A stretch of DNA of 64,000 nt from Hymenopus coronatus (lineage: Eukaryota; Arthropoda; Insecta; Mantodea; Hymenopodidae), in assembly GCA_030762935.1 (NCBI GenBank), contig CM060890.1:152802129-152866128 (forward strand). Direction: 5' to 3'. Below, one piece after another: positions 1 to 12,238 of this stretch (position 1 is the stretch's first letter; every line of letters starts with the position of its first letter). The translations under genes and the position numbers were made by a program. A model generated the notes under the pieces. That model was not told where the DNA came from. It did not search any database and saw only the letters and a list, made by a program, of their open reading frames with translations.

Positions 1-1409
1 ATACTCAAGTGATCTCAGGGTCCATGGAGCTTAACGTTCTTTGACCTGGTTGGCCATATCGCACGATGAATTAAATTGGTGAAATGATACTCAAATGATC
101 TCAGGGTCCATGGAGCGTAACGTTCTTTAACCTGGTTGCTAATATCGGACGATGAATGAAATTGGTGAAATGATACTCAAATGATCTCGGGGTAGATAGA
201 GCTTAAAGTACTTTAACCTGGTTAGTAATATCGGACGAGGAATGAAATTGGTAAAATAATAAATGATCTCAGGGTCCATGGAGCTTAACGTTCTTTAACC
301 TGGTTGGTCATATCGGACGATGAATGAAATTGGTGAAATGAAACTCATATGATCTCGGGGTCCATAGAGCTTAAAGTAATTTAACCTGGCTGGTCAAATC
401 GGACGATGAATGAAATAGGTGAAATGATGCTCAAATGATCTCAGGGTCCATGGAGCTTAACGTACTTAAACCTGGTTGGTCATATCGGACGATGAATGAA
501 ATTGGTGAAATGATGCCCTAATGATCTCAGGGTCCATGGAGCTTAATGTACTTTAACCTGGTTGGTCATATCGGACGATGAATGAAATTGGTAAAATGAT
601 ACTCAAATGATCTCAGGGTCAATGGAGCTTAACGTTCTTTAACCTAGGGTGCCATTGCGCACGATGAATGAAATTGGTGAAATTATACTCAAAGGATCTC
701 AGGGTCCATGGAGCTTAACGTTCTTTAACCTGGTTGGTCATATCGGACAATGAATGAAATTGGTGAAATGATACTCAAATTATCTCAGGGTCCATTCAGC
801 TTAAAGTACTTTAACCAAGCTGGCCATATCGCACGATGAATGAAATTGCTGAAATGATGCTCAAATGATCTCAGGGTCCATGGAGCTTAACGTTCTTTAA
901 CCTGGTTGGCCATATCGCACGATGAATGAAATTGGTGAAATGATACTCAAATGATCCCAGGGTCCATGGAGCTTAAAGTACTATAACCTGGTTGGTCATA
1001 TCGGACGATGAATGAAATTGGTGATATGATGCTCAAATGATCTCAGGGTCCATGGAGCTTAAAGTACTTTAACCTGGTTGGTCATATCGGACGATGAATG
1101 AAATCTGTTGAATGATACTCAAATGATCTCAGGGTCCATGGAGCTTAAAGTACTTTAACCAAGCTGGCCATATCGCACGATAAATGAAATTGCTGAAATG
1201 GTGCTCAAATGATCTCAGGGTCCATGGAGTTTAACGTTCTTTAACCTGGTTGGTCATATCGGACAATGAATGAAATTGGTGAAAAGATACTCAAATGATC
1301 TCAGGGTCCATGGAGCTTAAAGTTCTTTAACCTGGTTGGTCATATCGGACGATGAATGAAATTGGTGAAATTATACTCAAATGATCTCAGGGTCCATGGA
1401 GCTTAACGT

Positions 1410-1430
1410 TCTTTAACCTGGATGGTCAAA
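1410..1430. other. Exchange junction in block 1 copy 1
   Basis: Left of this point the sequence follows 5433 (offset 4023: cgttctttaacctgg). Right of it the sequence follows 6910 (offset 5480: ggtcaaatcgg then gatgccctaatg). The switch is within one monomer at homologous positions, with a private base at the seam (gatggtcaaatc). The monomer length is unbroken, which fits homologous unequal exchange rather than end joining. Confidence 0.75.
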
Positions 1431-1449
1431 TCGGACGATGAATGAAATT

Positions 1450-2393
1450 GGTGAAATGATGCCCTAATGATCTCAGGGTCCATTGAGCTTAAAGTACTTT
1501 AACCTGGTTGGTCATATCGGACGATGAATGAAATTGGTGAAATGATGCCCTAATGATCTCAGGGTCCATGGAGCTTAAAGTACTTTAACTTGGTTGGACA
1601 AATCGGACGAAGAATGAAATTGGTAAAAGGATACTCAAATGATCTCAGGGTCAATGGAGGTTAACGTTCTTTAAACTGGTTGGCCATATCGCACGATGAA
1701 TGAAATTGGTGAAATTATACTCAAATGATCTCAGGGTCCATGGAGCTTAAAGTTCTTTAACCTGGTTGGTCATATCGGACGATGAATGAAATTGGTGAAA
1801 TGTTACTCAAATGATCTCAGGGTCCATGGAGTTTAACGTTCTTTAACCTGGTTGGTAATATCGGACGATGAATGAAATTGGTGAAATGATACTCAAATGA
1901 TCTCAGGGTCCATGGAGCTTAACGTTCTTTAACCTGATTGGTCATATCGGACGATGAATGAAATTGGTAAAATAATAAATGATCTCAGGGTCCATGGAGC
2001 TTAAAGTACTTTAACCTGGTTGGTCAAATCGGACGATGAATGAAATTGGTGAAATGATGCCCTAATGATCTCAGGGTCCATTGAGCTTAAAGTACTTTAA
2101 CCTGGTTGGTCATATCGGACGATGAATGAAATTGGTGAAATGATGCCCTAATGATCTCAGGGTCCATGGAGCTTAAAGTACTTTAACTTGGTTGGACAAA
2201 TCGGACGAAGAATGAAATTGGTAAAAGGATACTCAAATGATCTCAGGGTCAATGGAGGTTAACGTTCTTTAAACTGGTTGGCCATATCGCACGATGAATG
2301 AAATTGGTGAAATTATACTCAAATGATCTCAGGGTCCATGGAGCTTAAAGTTCTTTAACCTGGTTGGTCATATCGGACGATGAATGAAATTGG
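1450..2393. repeat. Direct 598-bp duplication within block 1 copy 1
   Basis: About 345 bp at 1450-1795 recur at 2048-2393, spaced 598 bp (six 86-bp plus one 82-bp monomer). The shared run includes gatgccctaatg, the rare tggttggacaaatcgg, ggtaaaaggatactc and tcaatggaggttaacg variants, and agreement looks perfect over this run. The halves diverge at their right edges: gaaatgttactc near 1797 versus gaaatgatactcaaacg near 2395. It is a local tandem duplication of seven monomers. Confidence 0.85.
2173..2186. repeat. 14-bp perfect palindrome variant (example)
   Basis: TTAAAGTACTTTAA is its own reverse complement. It results from two substitutions at monomer positions 35 (c to a) and 38 (t to a) in the alternative form ttaacgttctttaa. 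The palindromic form is found in a large share of monomers throughout the window (first at 203-216). It removes one CpG. No function is shown by the sequence; a symmetric protein site or a recombination-prone hairpin are both possible. Confidence 0.9.
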
Positions 2394-5300
2394 TGAAATG
2401 ATACTCAAACGATCTCGGGGTCCATAGAGCTTAACGTTCTTTAACTTGGTTGGTCATATCGGACGATGTATGAAATTGGTGATATGATGCTCAAATGATC
2501 TCAGGGTCCATGGAGCTTAAAGTACTTTAACCTGGTTGGTCATATCGGACAATGAATGAAATTGGTGAAATGATGCTCAAATGATCTCAGGGTCTTGGAG
2601 CTTAACGTTCTGTAACCTGGTTGTTATATCGGACGATGAATGAAATTGGTGAAATGATACTCAAATGATCTCAGGGTCCATGGAGCGTAACATTCTTTAA
2701 CCTGGTTGGTCATATCGGACGATGAATGAAATTGTTGAAAAGATACTCAAATGATCTCAGGGTCCATGGAGCTTAACGTTCTTTAACCTGGTTGGTCATA
2801 TCGGACGATGAATGAAATTGGTGAAATTATACTCAAATGATCTCAGGGTCCATGGAGCTTAACGTTCTTTAACCTGGTTGGTCATATTGGACGATGAGTG
2901 AAATTGGTGAAATGCTGCTAAAATGATATCAGGGTCCATGGAGCTTATCCTTCTTTAACCACGTTGGTCATATCGGACGATGAATGAAATTGGTGAAATG
3001 ATACTCAAATGATCTCAGGGTCCTTTGAGCTTAAAGTACTTTAACCTGGTTGGTCAAATCGCACGATGAATGAAATTGGTGAAATTATACTCAAATGATC
3101 TCAGGGTCCATGGAGCTTAACGTTCTTTAACCTGGTTGGTCATATCGGACGATGAATGAAATTGCTGAAATGTTACTCAAATGATCTCAGGGTCCATGGA
3201 GCTTAACGTTCTTTAACCTGGTTGGTAATATCGGACGATGAATGAAATTGGTAAAATAATAAATGATCTCAGGGTCCATGGAGCTTAACGTTCTTTAACC
3301 TGGTTGGTCATATCGGACGATGAATGAAATTTGTGAAATGATACTCAAACGATCTCGGGGTCCATAGAGCTTAAAGTACTTTACCTGGTTGGTCAAATCG
3401 GACGATGAATGAAATTGGTGAAGTGGTGCTCAAATGATCTCAGGGTCCATGGAGCTTAACGTACTTTAACCTGGTTGGTCATATCGGAAGATGAATGAAA
3501 TTGGTGAAATGATGCCCTAATGATCTCAGGGTCCATGGAGCTTAAAGTACTTTAACCTGGTTGGTCATATCGGACGATGAATGAAATTGGTGAAATGTTA
3601 CTCAAATGATCTCAGGGTCCATGGAGCTTAACGTTCTTTAACCTGGTTGGTAATATCGGACGATGAATGAAATTGGTGAAATGATACTCAAATGATCTCA
3701 GGGTCCATGGAGCTAAACGTTCTTTAACCTGGTTGGTCATATCGGACTTAGAATGAAATTGGTAAAATAATAAATGATCTCAGGGTCCATGGAGCTTAAA
3801 GTACTTTAACCTGGTTGGTCATATCGGACGAAGAATGAAATTGGTGAAATGATACTCAAATGATCTCAGCGTCCATGGAGCTTAACGTTCTTTAACCTGG
3901 TTGGTAATATCGGACGATGAATGAAATTGGTGAAATGATACTCAAATGATCCCAGGGTCCATGGAACTTAAAGTACTTTAAACTGGTTGGTCATATCGGA
4001 CGATGAATGAAATTGGTGAAATGATACTCAAGTGATCTCAGGGTCCATGGAGCTTAACGTTCTTTGACCTGGTTGGCCATATCGCACGATGAATTAAATT
4101 GGTGAAATGATACTCAAATGATCTCAGGGTCCATGGAGCGTAACGTTCTTTAACCTGGTTGCTAATATCGGACGATGAATGAAATTGGTGAAATGATACT
4201 CAAATGATCTCGGGGTAGATAGAGCTTAAAGTACTTTAACCTGGTTAGTAATATCGGACGAGGAATGAAATTGGTAAAATAATAAATGATCTCAGGGTCC
4301 ATGGAGCTTAACGTTCTTTAACCTGGTTGGTCATATCGGACGATGAATGAAATTGGTGAAATGAAACTCATATGATCTCGGGGTCCATAGAGCTTAAAGT
4401 AATTTAACCTGGCTGGTCAAATCGGACGATGAATGAAATAGGTGAAATGATGCTCAAATGATCTCAGGGTCCATGGAGCTTAACGTACTTAAACCTGGTT
4501 GGTCATATCGGACGATGAATGAAATTGGTGAAATGATGCCCTAATGATCTCAGGGTCCATGGAGCTTAATGTACTTTAACCTGGTTGGTCATATCGGACG
4601 ATGAATGAAATTGGTAAAATGATACTCAAATGATCTCAGGGTCAATGGAGCTTAACGTTCTTTAACCTAGGGTGCCATTGCGCACGATGAATGAAATTGG
4701 TGAAATTATACTCAAAGGATCTCAGGGTCCATGGAGCTTAACGTTCTTTAACCTGGTTGGTCATATCGGACAATGAATGAAATTGGTGAAATGATACTCA
4801 AATTATCTCAGGGTCCATTCAGCTTAAAGTACTTTAACCAAGCTGGCCATATCGCACGATGAATGAAATTGCTGAAATGATGCTCAAATGATCTCAGGGT
4901 CCATGGAGCTTAACGTTCTTTAACCTGGTTGGCCATATCGCACGATGAATGAAATTGGTGAAATGATACTCAAATGATCCCAGGGTCCATGGAGCTTAAA
5001 GTACTATAACCTGGTTGGTCATATCGGACGATGAATGAAATTGGTGATATGATGCTCAAATGATCTCAGGGTCCATGGAGCTTAAAGTACTTTAACCTGG
5101 TTGGTCATATCGGACGATGAATGAAATCTGTTGAATGATACTCAAATGATCTCAGGGTCCATGGAGCTTAAAGTACTTTAACCAAGCTGGCCATATCGCA
5201 CGATAAATGAAATTGCTGAAATGGTGCTCAAATGATCTCAGGGTCCATGGAGTTTAACGTTCTTTAACCTGGTTGGTCATATCGGACAATGAATGAAATT

Positions 5301-5444
5301 GGTGAAAAGATACTCAAATGATCTCAGGGTCCATGGAGCTTAAAGTTCTTTAACCTGGTTGGTCATATCGGACGATGAATGAAATTGGTGAAATTATACT
5401 CAAATGATCTCAGGGTCCATGGAGCTTAACGTTCTTTAACCTGG

Positions 5445-6900
5445 TTGGTCATATCGGACGATGAGTGAAATTGGTGAAATGATACTCAAATGATCTCAAG
5501 GTCCTTTGAGCTTAAAGTACTTTAACCTGGTTGGTCAAATCGGACGATGAATGAAATTGGTGAAATGATGGCCTAATGATCTCAGGGTCCATGGAGCTTA
5601 AAGTACTTTAACCTGGTTGGTCATATCGGACGAAGAATGAAATTGGTAAAATGATACTCAAATGATCTCAGGGTCAATGGAGGTTAACGTTCTTTAACCT
5701 GGTTGGCCATATCGCACGATGAATGAAATTGGTGAAATTATACTCAAATGATCTCAGGGTCCATGGAGCTTAACGTTCTTTAACCTGGTTGGTCATATCG
5801 GACGATGAATGAAATTGGTGAAATGTTACTCAAAAGATCTCAGGGTCCATGGAGCTTAACGTTCTTTAACCTGGTTGGTAATATCGGACGATGAATGAAA
5901 TTGGTAAAATAATAAATGATCTCAGGGTCCATGGAGCTTAACGTTCTTTAACCTGGTTGGTCATATCGGACGATGAATGAAATTGGTGAAATGATACTCA
6001 AACGATCTCGGGGTCCATAGAGCTTAAAGTACTTTAACCTGGTTGGTCAAATCGGACGATGAATGAAATTGGTGAAGTGGTGCTCAAATGATCTCAGGGT
6101 CCATGGAGCTTAACGTACTTTAACCTGGTTGGTCATATCGGAAGATGAATGAAATTGGTGAAATGATGCCCTAATGATCTCAGGGTCCATGGAGCTTAAA
6201 GTACTTTAACCTGGTTGGTCATATCGGACGATGAATGAAATTGGTGAAATGTTACTCAAATGATCTCAGGGTCCATGGAGCTTAACGTTCTTTAACCTAG
6301 TTGGTAATATCGGACGATGAATGAAATTGGTGAAATGATACTCAAATGATCCCAGGGTCCATGGAGCTTAAAGTACTTTAACCTGGTTGGTCATATCGGA
6401 CGATGAATGAAATTGGTGTTATGATGCTCAAATGATCTCAGGGTCCATGGAGCTTAAAGTACTTTAACCTGGTTGGTCATATCGGACAATGAATGAAATT
6501 GGTGAAATGATGCTCAAATGATCTCAGGGTCCATGGAGCTTAACGTTCTTTAACCTGGTAGTTATATCGGCCGATGAATGAAATTGGTGAAATGATACTC
6601 AAATGATCTCAGGGTCCATGGAGCGTAACGTTCTTTAACCTGGTTGGTCATATCGGACGATGAATGAAATTGGTGAAAAGATACTCAAATGATCTCAGGG
6701 TCCATGGAGCTTAACGTTCTTTAACCTGGTTGGTCATATCGGACGATGAATGAAATTGGTGAAATTATACTCAAATGATCTCAGGGTCCATGGAGCTTAC
6801 CGTTCTTTAACCTGGTTGGTCATATCGGACGATGAGTGACATTGGTGAAATGCTGCTAAAATGATCTCAGGGTCCATTGAGCTTAAAGTACTTTAACCTG
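5445..6900. repeat. 17-monomer segment present only in block 1 copy 2
   Basis: Matching copy 1 to copy 2 leaves about 1457 bp unpaired, bounded inside monomers at about 5433-5453 and 6890-6910. Its content is itself similar to the 2860-4020 region of the unit: it carries the same order of tctcaaggtcctttgagc-like, gatgccctaatg-like, ctcaaacgatctcgggg and ggaagatgaatg monomers. The segment is therefore probably an internal duplication of the unit, or copy 1 is a deletion between its two internally repeated halves. Confidence 0.75.
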
Positions 6901-6929
6901 GTTGGTCAAATCGGACGATGAATGAAATT

Positions 6930-7873
6930 GGTGAAATGATGCCCTAATGATCTCAGGGTCCATTGAGCTTAAAGTACTTTAACCTGGTTGGTCATATCGG
7001 ACGATGAATGAAATTGGTGAAATGATGCCCTAATGATCTCAGGGTCCATGGAGCTTAAAGTACTTTAACTTGGTTGGACAAATCGGACGAAGAATGAAAT
7101 TGGTAAAAGGATACTCAAATGATCTCAGGGTCAATGGAGGTTAACGTTCTTTAAACTGGTTGGCCATATCGCACGATGAATGAAATTGGTGAAATTATAC
7201 TCAAATGATCTCAGGGTCCATGGAGCTTAAAGTTCTTTAACCTGGTTGGTCATATCGGACGATGAATGAAATTGGTGAAATGTTACTCAAATGATCTCAG
7301 GGTCCATGGAGTTTAACGTTCTTTAACCTGGTTGGTAATATCGGACGATGAATGAAATTGGTGAAATGATACTCAAATGATCTCAGGGTCCATGGAGCTT
7401 AACGTTCTTTAACCTGATTGGTCATATCGGACGATGAATGAAATTGGTAAAATAATAAATGATCTCAGGGTCCATGGAGCTTAAAGTACTTTAACCTGCT
7501 TGGTCAAATCGGACGATGAATGAAATTGGTGAAATGATGCCCTAATGATCTCAGGGTCCATTGAGCTTAAAGTACTTTAACCTGGTTGGTCATATCGGAC
7601 GATGAATGAAATTGGTGAAATGATGCCCTAATGATCTCAGGGTCCATGGAGCTTAAAGTACTTTAACTTGGTTGGACAAATCGGACGAAGAATGAAATTG
7701 GTAAAAGGATACTCAAATGATCTCAGGGTCAATGGAGGTTAACGTTCTTTAAACTGGTTGGCCATATCGCACGATGAATGAAATTGGTGAAATTATACTC
7801 AAATGATCTCAGGGTCCATGGAGCTTAAAGTTCTTTAACCTGGTTGGTCATATCGGACGATGAATGAAATTGG
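6930..7873. repeat. Same 598-bp duplication in block 1 copy 2
   Basis: The seven-monomer duplication of copy 1 recurs here at the 5480-bp offset: gccctaatga at 6941 and again at 7539. A private base near 7499 (cctgcttggtc) distinguishes it from copy 1 (cctggttggtc near 2019). The duplication therefore predates the amplification of the 5480-bp unit. Confidence 0.85.
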
Positions 7874-9503
7874 TGAAATGATACTCAAACGATCTCGGGG
7901 TCCATAGAGCTTAACGTTCTTTAACTTGGTTGGTCATATCGGACGATGTATGAAATTGGTGATATGATGCTCAAATGATCTCAGGGTCCATGGAGCTTAA
8001 AGTACTTTAACCTGGTTGGTCATATCGGACAATGAATGAAATTGGTGAAATGATGCTCAAATGATCTCAGGGTCTTGGAGCTTAACGTTCTGTAACCTGG
8101 TTGTTTTATCGGACGATGAATGAAATTGGTGAAATGATACTCAAATGATCTCAGGGTCCATGGAGCGTAACATTCTTTAACCTGGTTGGTCATATCGGAC
8201 GATGAATGAAATTGTTGAAAAGATACTCAAATGATCTCAGGGTCCATGGAGCTTAACGTTCTTTAACCTGGTTGGTCATATCGGACGATGAATGAAATTG
8301 GTGAAATTATACTCAAATGATCTCAGGGTCCATGGAGCTTAACGTTCTTTAACCTGGTTGGTCATATTGGACGATGAGTGAAATTGGTGAAATGCTGCTA
8401 AAATGATATCAGGGTCCATGGAGCTTATCCTTCTTTAACCACGTTGGTCATATCGGACGATGAATGAAATTGGTGAAATGATACTCAAATGATCTCAGGG
8501 TCCTTTGAGCTTAAAGTACTTTAACCTGGTTGGTCAAATCGCACGATGAATGAAATTGGTGAAATTATACTCAAATGATCTCAGGGTCCATGGAGCTTAA
8601 CGTTCTTTAACCTGGTTGGTCATATCGGACGATGAATGAAATTGCTGAAATGTTACTCAAATGATCTCAGGGTCCATGGAGCTTAACGTTCTTTAACCTG
8701 GTTGGTAATATCGGACGATGAATGAAATTGGTAAAATAATAAATGATCTCAGGGTCCATGGAGCTTAACGTTCTTTAACCTGGTTGGTCATATCGGACGA
8801 TGAATGAAATTTGTGAAATGATACTCAAACGATCTCGGGGTCCATAGAGCTTAAAGTACTTTACCTGGTTGGTCAAATCGGACGATGAATGAAATTGGTG
8901 AAGTGGTGCTCAAATGATCTCAGGGTCCATGGAGCTTAACGTACTTTAACCTGGTTGGTCATATCGGAAGATGAATGAAATTGGTGAAATGATGCCCTAA
9001 TGATCTCAGGGTCCATGGAGCTTAAAGTACTTTAACCTGGTTGGTCATATCGGACGATGAATGAAATTGGTGAAATGTTACTCAAATGATCTCAGGGTCC
9101 ATGGAGCTTAACGTTCTTTAACCTGGTTGGTAATATCGGACGATGAATGAAATTGGTGAAATGATACTCAAATGATCTCAGGGTCCATGGAGCTAAACGT
9201 TCTTTAACCTGGTTGGTCATATCGGACTTAGAATGAAATTGGTAAAATAATAAATGATCTCAGGGTCCATGGAGCTTAAAGTACTTTAACCTGGTTGGTC
9301 ATATCGGACGAAGAATGAAATTGGTGAAATGATACTCAAATGATCTCAGCGTCCATGGAGCTTAACGTTCTTTAACCTGGTTGGTAATATCGGACGATGA
9401 ATGAAATTGGTGAAATGATACTCAAATGATCCCAGGGTCCATGGAACTTAAAGTACTTTAACCTGGTTGGTCATATCGGACGATGAATGAAATTGGTGAA
9501 ATG

Positions 9504-9686
9504 ATACTCAAGTGATCTCAGGGTCCATGGAGCTTAACGTTCTTTGACCTGGTTGGCCATATCGCACGATGAATTAAATTGGTGAAATGATACTCAAATG
9601 ATCTCAGGGTCCATGGAGCGTAACGTTCTTTAACCTGGTTGCTAATATCGGACGATGAATGAAATTGGTGAAATGATACTCAAATG
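9504..9686. repeat. Truncated third copy of the block 1 HOR
   Basis: The first two monomers of the 5480-bp unit (atactcaagt, tttgacctgg, gaattaaattgg, then gagcgtaacg and gttgctaatatcgg) are present. The next monomer should carry ggggtagataga but instead reads gatttcagggtccatgg. This marks the boundary between block 1 and block 2. Confidence 0.82.
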
Positions 9687-11956
9687 ATTTCAGGGTCCAT
9701 GGAGCTTAACGTTCTTTAACCTGGTTGGCCATATCGCATGATGAATGAAATTGGTGAAATGATAAATGATCTCTGGGTCCATGGAGCTTAAATTACTTTA
9801 ATCTGGGGGGTCATATCGCACGATGAATGAAATTGGTGAAATGATACTCAAATGACCTCAGGGTCCATTGAGCTTAACGTTCTTTAACCTGGTTGGTCAC
9901 ATCGGACGATGAATGAAATTGGTGAAATGTTACTCAAATGATCTCAGGGTCCTTGGATCGTAACGTTCTTTAACCTGGTTAGTCATATCGGACGATGAAT
10001 GAAATTGAAGAAATGCTACTCAAATGATCTCAGGGTCCATGGAGCTTAACGTTCTTTAACCTTGTTGGTCATATCCGACGATGAATGAAATTGGTAAAAT
10101 GATAAATGATCTCAGGGTCCTTGGACATTTAACGTTCTTTAACCTGGTTGCTAATATCGGACGATGAATGAAATTGGTGAAATGATACTCAAATAATCTC
10201 GGGGTCCATAGATCTTAAAGTCCTTTAACCTGGTTGGTCAAATCGGACGATGAATGAAATTGGTGAATTGATGCTCAAATGATCTCAGGGTCCATGGAGC
10301 TTAACGTACTTTTACCTGGTTGGTCATATCGGACGATGAATGAAATTGGTGAAATGATGCCCTAATGATCTCAGGGTCCATGGAGCTTAAAGTACTTTAA
10401 CCTGGTTGGTCATATCGGACGACGAATGAAATTGGTGAAATGATACTCAAATGATCTCAGGGTCCATGGAGCTTAACGTTCTTTAACCTAGCTGGCCATA
10501 TCGCACGAAGAATGAAATTGGTGAAATTATACTCAAATGATCTCAGGGTCCATGGAGCTTAACGTTTTTTAACCTGGTTGGTCATATCGGACGATGAATG
10601 AAATTGGTTGAATGATACTCAAATGATCTCAGGGTCCATGGAGCTTAAAGTACTTTAACCAAGCTGGCCATATCGCACGATGAATGAAATTGCTGAAATG
10701 GTGCTCAAATGATCTCAGGGTCCATGGAGTTTAACGTTCTTTAACCTGGTTGGTCATATCGGACGATGAATGAAATTGGTAAAATAATAAATGATCTCAG
10801 GTTCCATGGAGCTTAACATTCTTTAACCTGGTTGGGCATATCGGACGATGAATGAAATTGGTGAAATGATACTCAAATGATCTCAGGGTCCATGGAGCTT
10901 AAAGTACTTTAACCTGGTTGGTCATATCGGACGAAGAATGAAATTGGTGAAATGATACTCAAATGATCTCAGGGTCCATGGAGCTTAACGTACTTTAACC
11001 TGGTTGGCCATATCGCACGATGAATGAAATTGGTGAAATTACACTCAAATGATCTCAGGGTCCATGGAGCTTAAAGTACTTTAACCTGGGGGGTCATATC
11101 GCACGATGAATGAAATTGGTGACATGATACTCAAATGATCTCAGGGTCCATGGAGCTTAACGTTCTTTAACCTGGTTGGTCACATCGGACGATGAATGAA
11201 ATTGGTAAAATGATAAATGATCTCAGGGTCCATGGAGCTTAAAGTTCTTTAACCTGGTTGGTCTTATCGGACGATGAATGAAATTGGTGAAATGATACTC
11301 AAATTATCTCAGGGTCCATGGAGCGTAACGTTCTTTAACCTGATTGGTCATATCGGACGATGAATGAAATTGGTGAAATGATACTCAAATGATCTCAGGG
11401 TCCATGGAGCTTAACGTTCTTTAACCTGGTTGGTCATATCGGACGATGAATAAAATTGGTGAAATGATACTGAAATGATCTCGGGGTCCATAGAGCTTAA
11501 AGTACTTTAACCTGGTTGGTCAAATAGGACGATGAATGAAATTGGTGAAATGATGCTCAAATGATCTCAGGGTCCATGGAGCTTAAAGTATATTAACCTG
11601 GTTGGTCATATCGGACGATGAATGAAATTGGTGAAATGATGCCCTAATGATCTCAGGGTCCATGGAGCTTAAAGTACTTTAACCTGGTTGGTCATATCGG
11701 ACGATGAATGAAATTGGTGAAATGATACTCAAATGATCTCAGGGTCAATGGAGCTTAACGTTCTTTAACCTGGTTGGCCATATCGCACGATGAATGAAAT
11801 TGGTGAAATGATACTCAAATGATCCCAGGGTCCATTGAGCTTAATGTACTTTAAGCTGGTTGGTCATATCGGACGATGAATGAAATTGGTGATATGATGC
11901 TCAAATGATCTCAGGGTCCATGGAGCTTAAAGTACTTTAACCTGGTTGGTCATATC
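9687..11956. repeat. Block 2 first, short HOR copy
   Basis: Marks here match those of the next copy at offset 2477 (six-G monomer 9762 to 12239; ggtccttggatcg 9951 to 12428), then 2644 (ctgaaatgatct 11461 to 14105), then 2816 (ggacaatg 11957 to 14773). The stepwise growth means a few monomers are missing relative to the later copies. The 1202-bp tail seen at 14773-15974 is also absent. The copy has more private bases than copies 2 and 3 (for example gatctctgggtcc near 9769), so it probably left the homogenised set earlier. Confidence 0.8.
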
Positions 11957-11989
11957 GGACAATGAATGAAATTGGTGAAATGATGCTCA

Positions 11990-12045
11990 AATGATCTCAG
12001 GGTCATGGAGCTTAACGTTCTTTAACCTGGTTGTTATATCGGACG
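11990..12045. repeat. Deletion monomer marking block 2 units
   Basis: This unit lacks one c in ggtcatgg (normally ggtccatgg) and two bases in gttgttatatc (normally gttggtcatatc), giving an 83-bp monomer. The pair of deletions recurs after ggacaatg at about 14773, 15975 and 18877. Related but distinct forms exist in block 1 (ggtcttgg with gttgttatatc near 2595 and 8075; ggtagttatatcggccg near 6557). It is a good barcode for tracing unit order. Confidence 0.85.
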
Positions 12046-12238
12046 ATGAATGAAATTGGTGAAATGATACTCAAATGATCTCAGGGTCCATGGAGCGTAG
12101 CGTTCTTTAACCTGGTTGGTCATATCGGACGATGAATGAAATTGGTGAAATTATACTCAAATGATCTCAGGGTCCATGGAGCTTAACGTTCTTTAACCTG
12201 GTTGGTCATATCGGACGATGAGTGAAATTGGTGAAATG

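Larger units (their letters stand above)
1..4023. repeat. Block 1 HOR copy 1 (shortened, 4023 bp)
   Basis: From 1 to about 1410 this copy matches 4024 to about 5433 (offset 4023), including rare marks such as ggggtagataga near 190 and aaatctgttgaatg near 1101. From about 1430 to 4023 it matches about 6910-9503 (offset 5480). The 1457 bp between those two targets, equal to about 17 monomers, are missing. The switch lies within one monomer, so the copy looks like the product of an unequal crossover or deletion in an array of 5480-bp units. Whether copy 1 lost the segment or the others gained it cannot be decided from two copies. The true left end of the copy may lie outside the window. Confidence 0.88.
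4024..9503. repeat. Block 1 HOR copy 2 (full length, 5480 bp)
   Basis: This is the only complete copy of the 5480-bp unit, about 64 monomers. It begins at the monomer with atactcaagt and ends just before the same monomer at 9504. It contains the 17-monomer stretch (about 5445-6900) absent from copy 1, and the internal 598-bp duplication at about 6930-7873. Rare internal marks are the tctcaaggtcctttgagc monomer near 5495, the ggtgttatgatgc monomer near 6416 and the ggtagttatatcggccg monomer near 6557. Most monomers here have counterparts in blocks 2 and 3, so the unit was built from the same ancestral array. Confidence 0.88.
1..9686. repeat. Higher-order repeat block 1 (5480-bp period)
   Basis: Private variants recur at a fixed distance of 5480 bp: the start-of-window monomer with atactcaagt and tttgacctgg at 4024 returns at 9504, and the gatgccctaatg/tggttggacaa group at 1541 returns at 7021. 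The first copy is shorter, with offset 4023 from position 1 to about 1420. Agreement between copies is almost perfect; the few differences I found include ttgttatatc near 2621 versus ttgttttatc near 8101, and aactggttgg near 3991 versus acctggttgg near 9461. After about 9686 the third copy stops: the rare variant ggggtagatag expected there is replaced by a different monomer, and block 2 begins. Confidence 0.9.

Noticed and set aside
20..34. TCCATGGA and AACGTT palindromes as operators or promoter elements
   Set aside because: They occur in most monomers simply because they are part of the repeat; nothing beside them suggests a transcription unit.
9687..9690. Transposon insertion at the block 1/block 2 boundary
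   Set aside because: The monomer rhythm continues unbroken across the boundary; only the order of monomer types changes, with no target-site duplication or foreign sequence.
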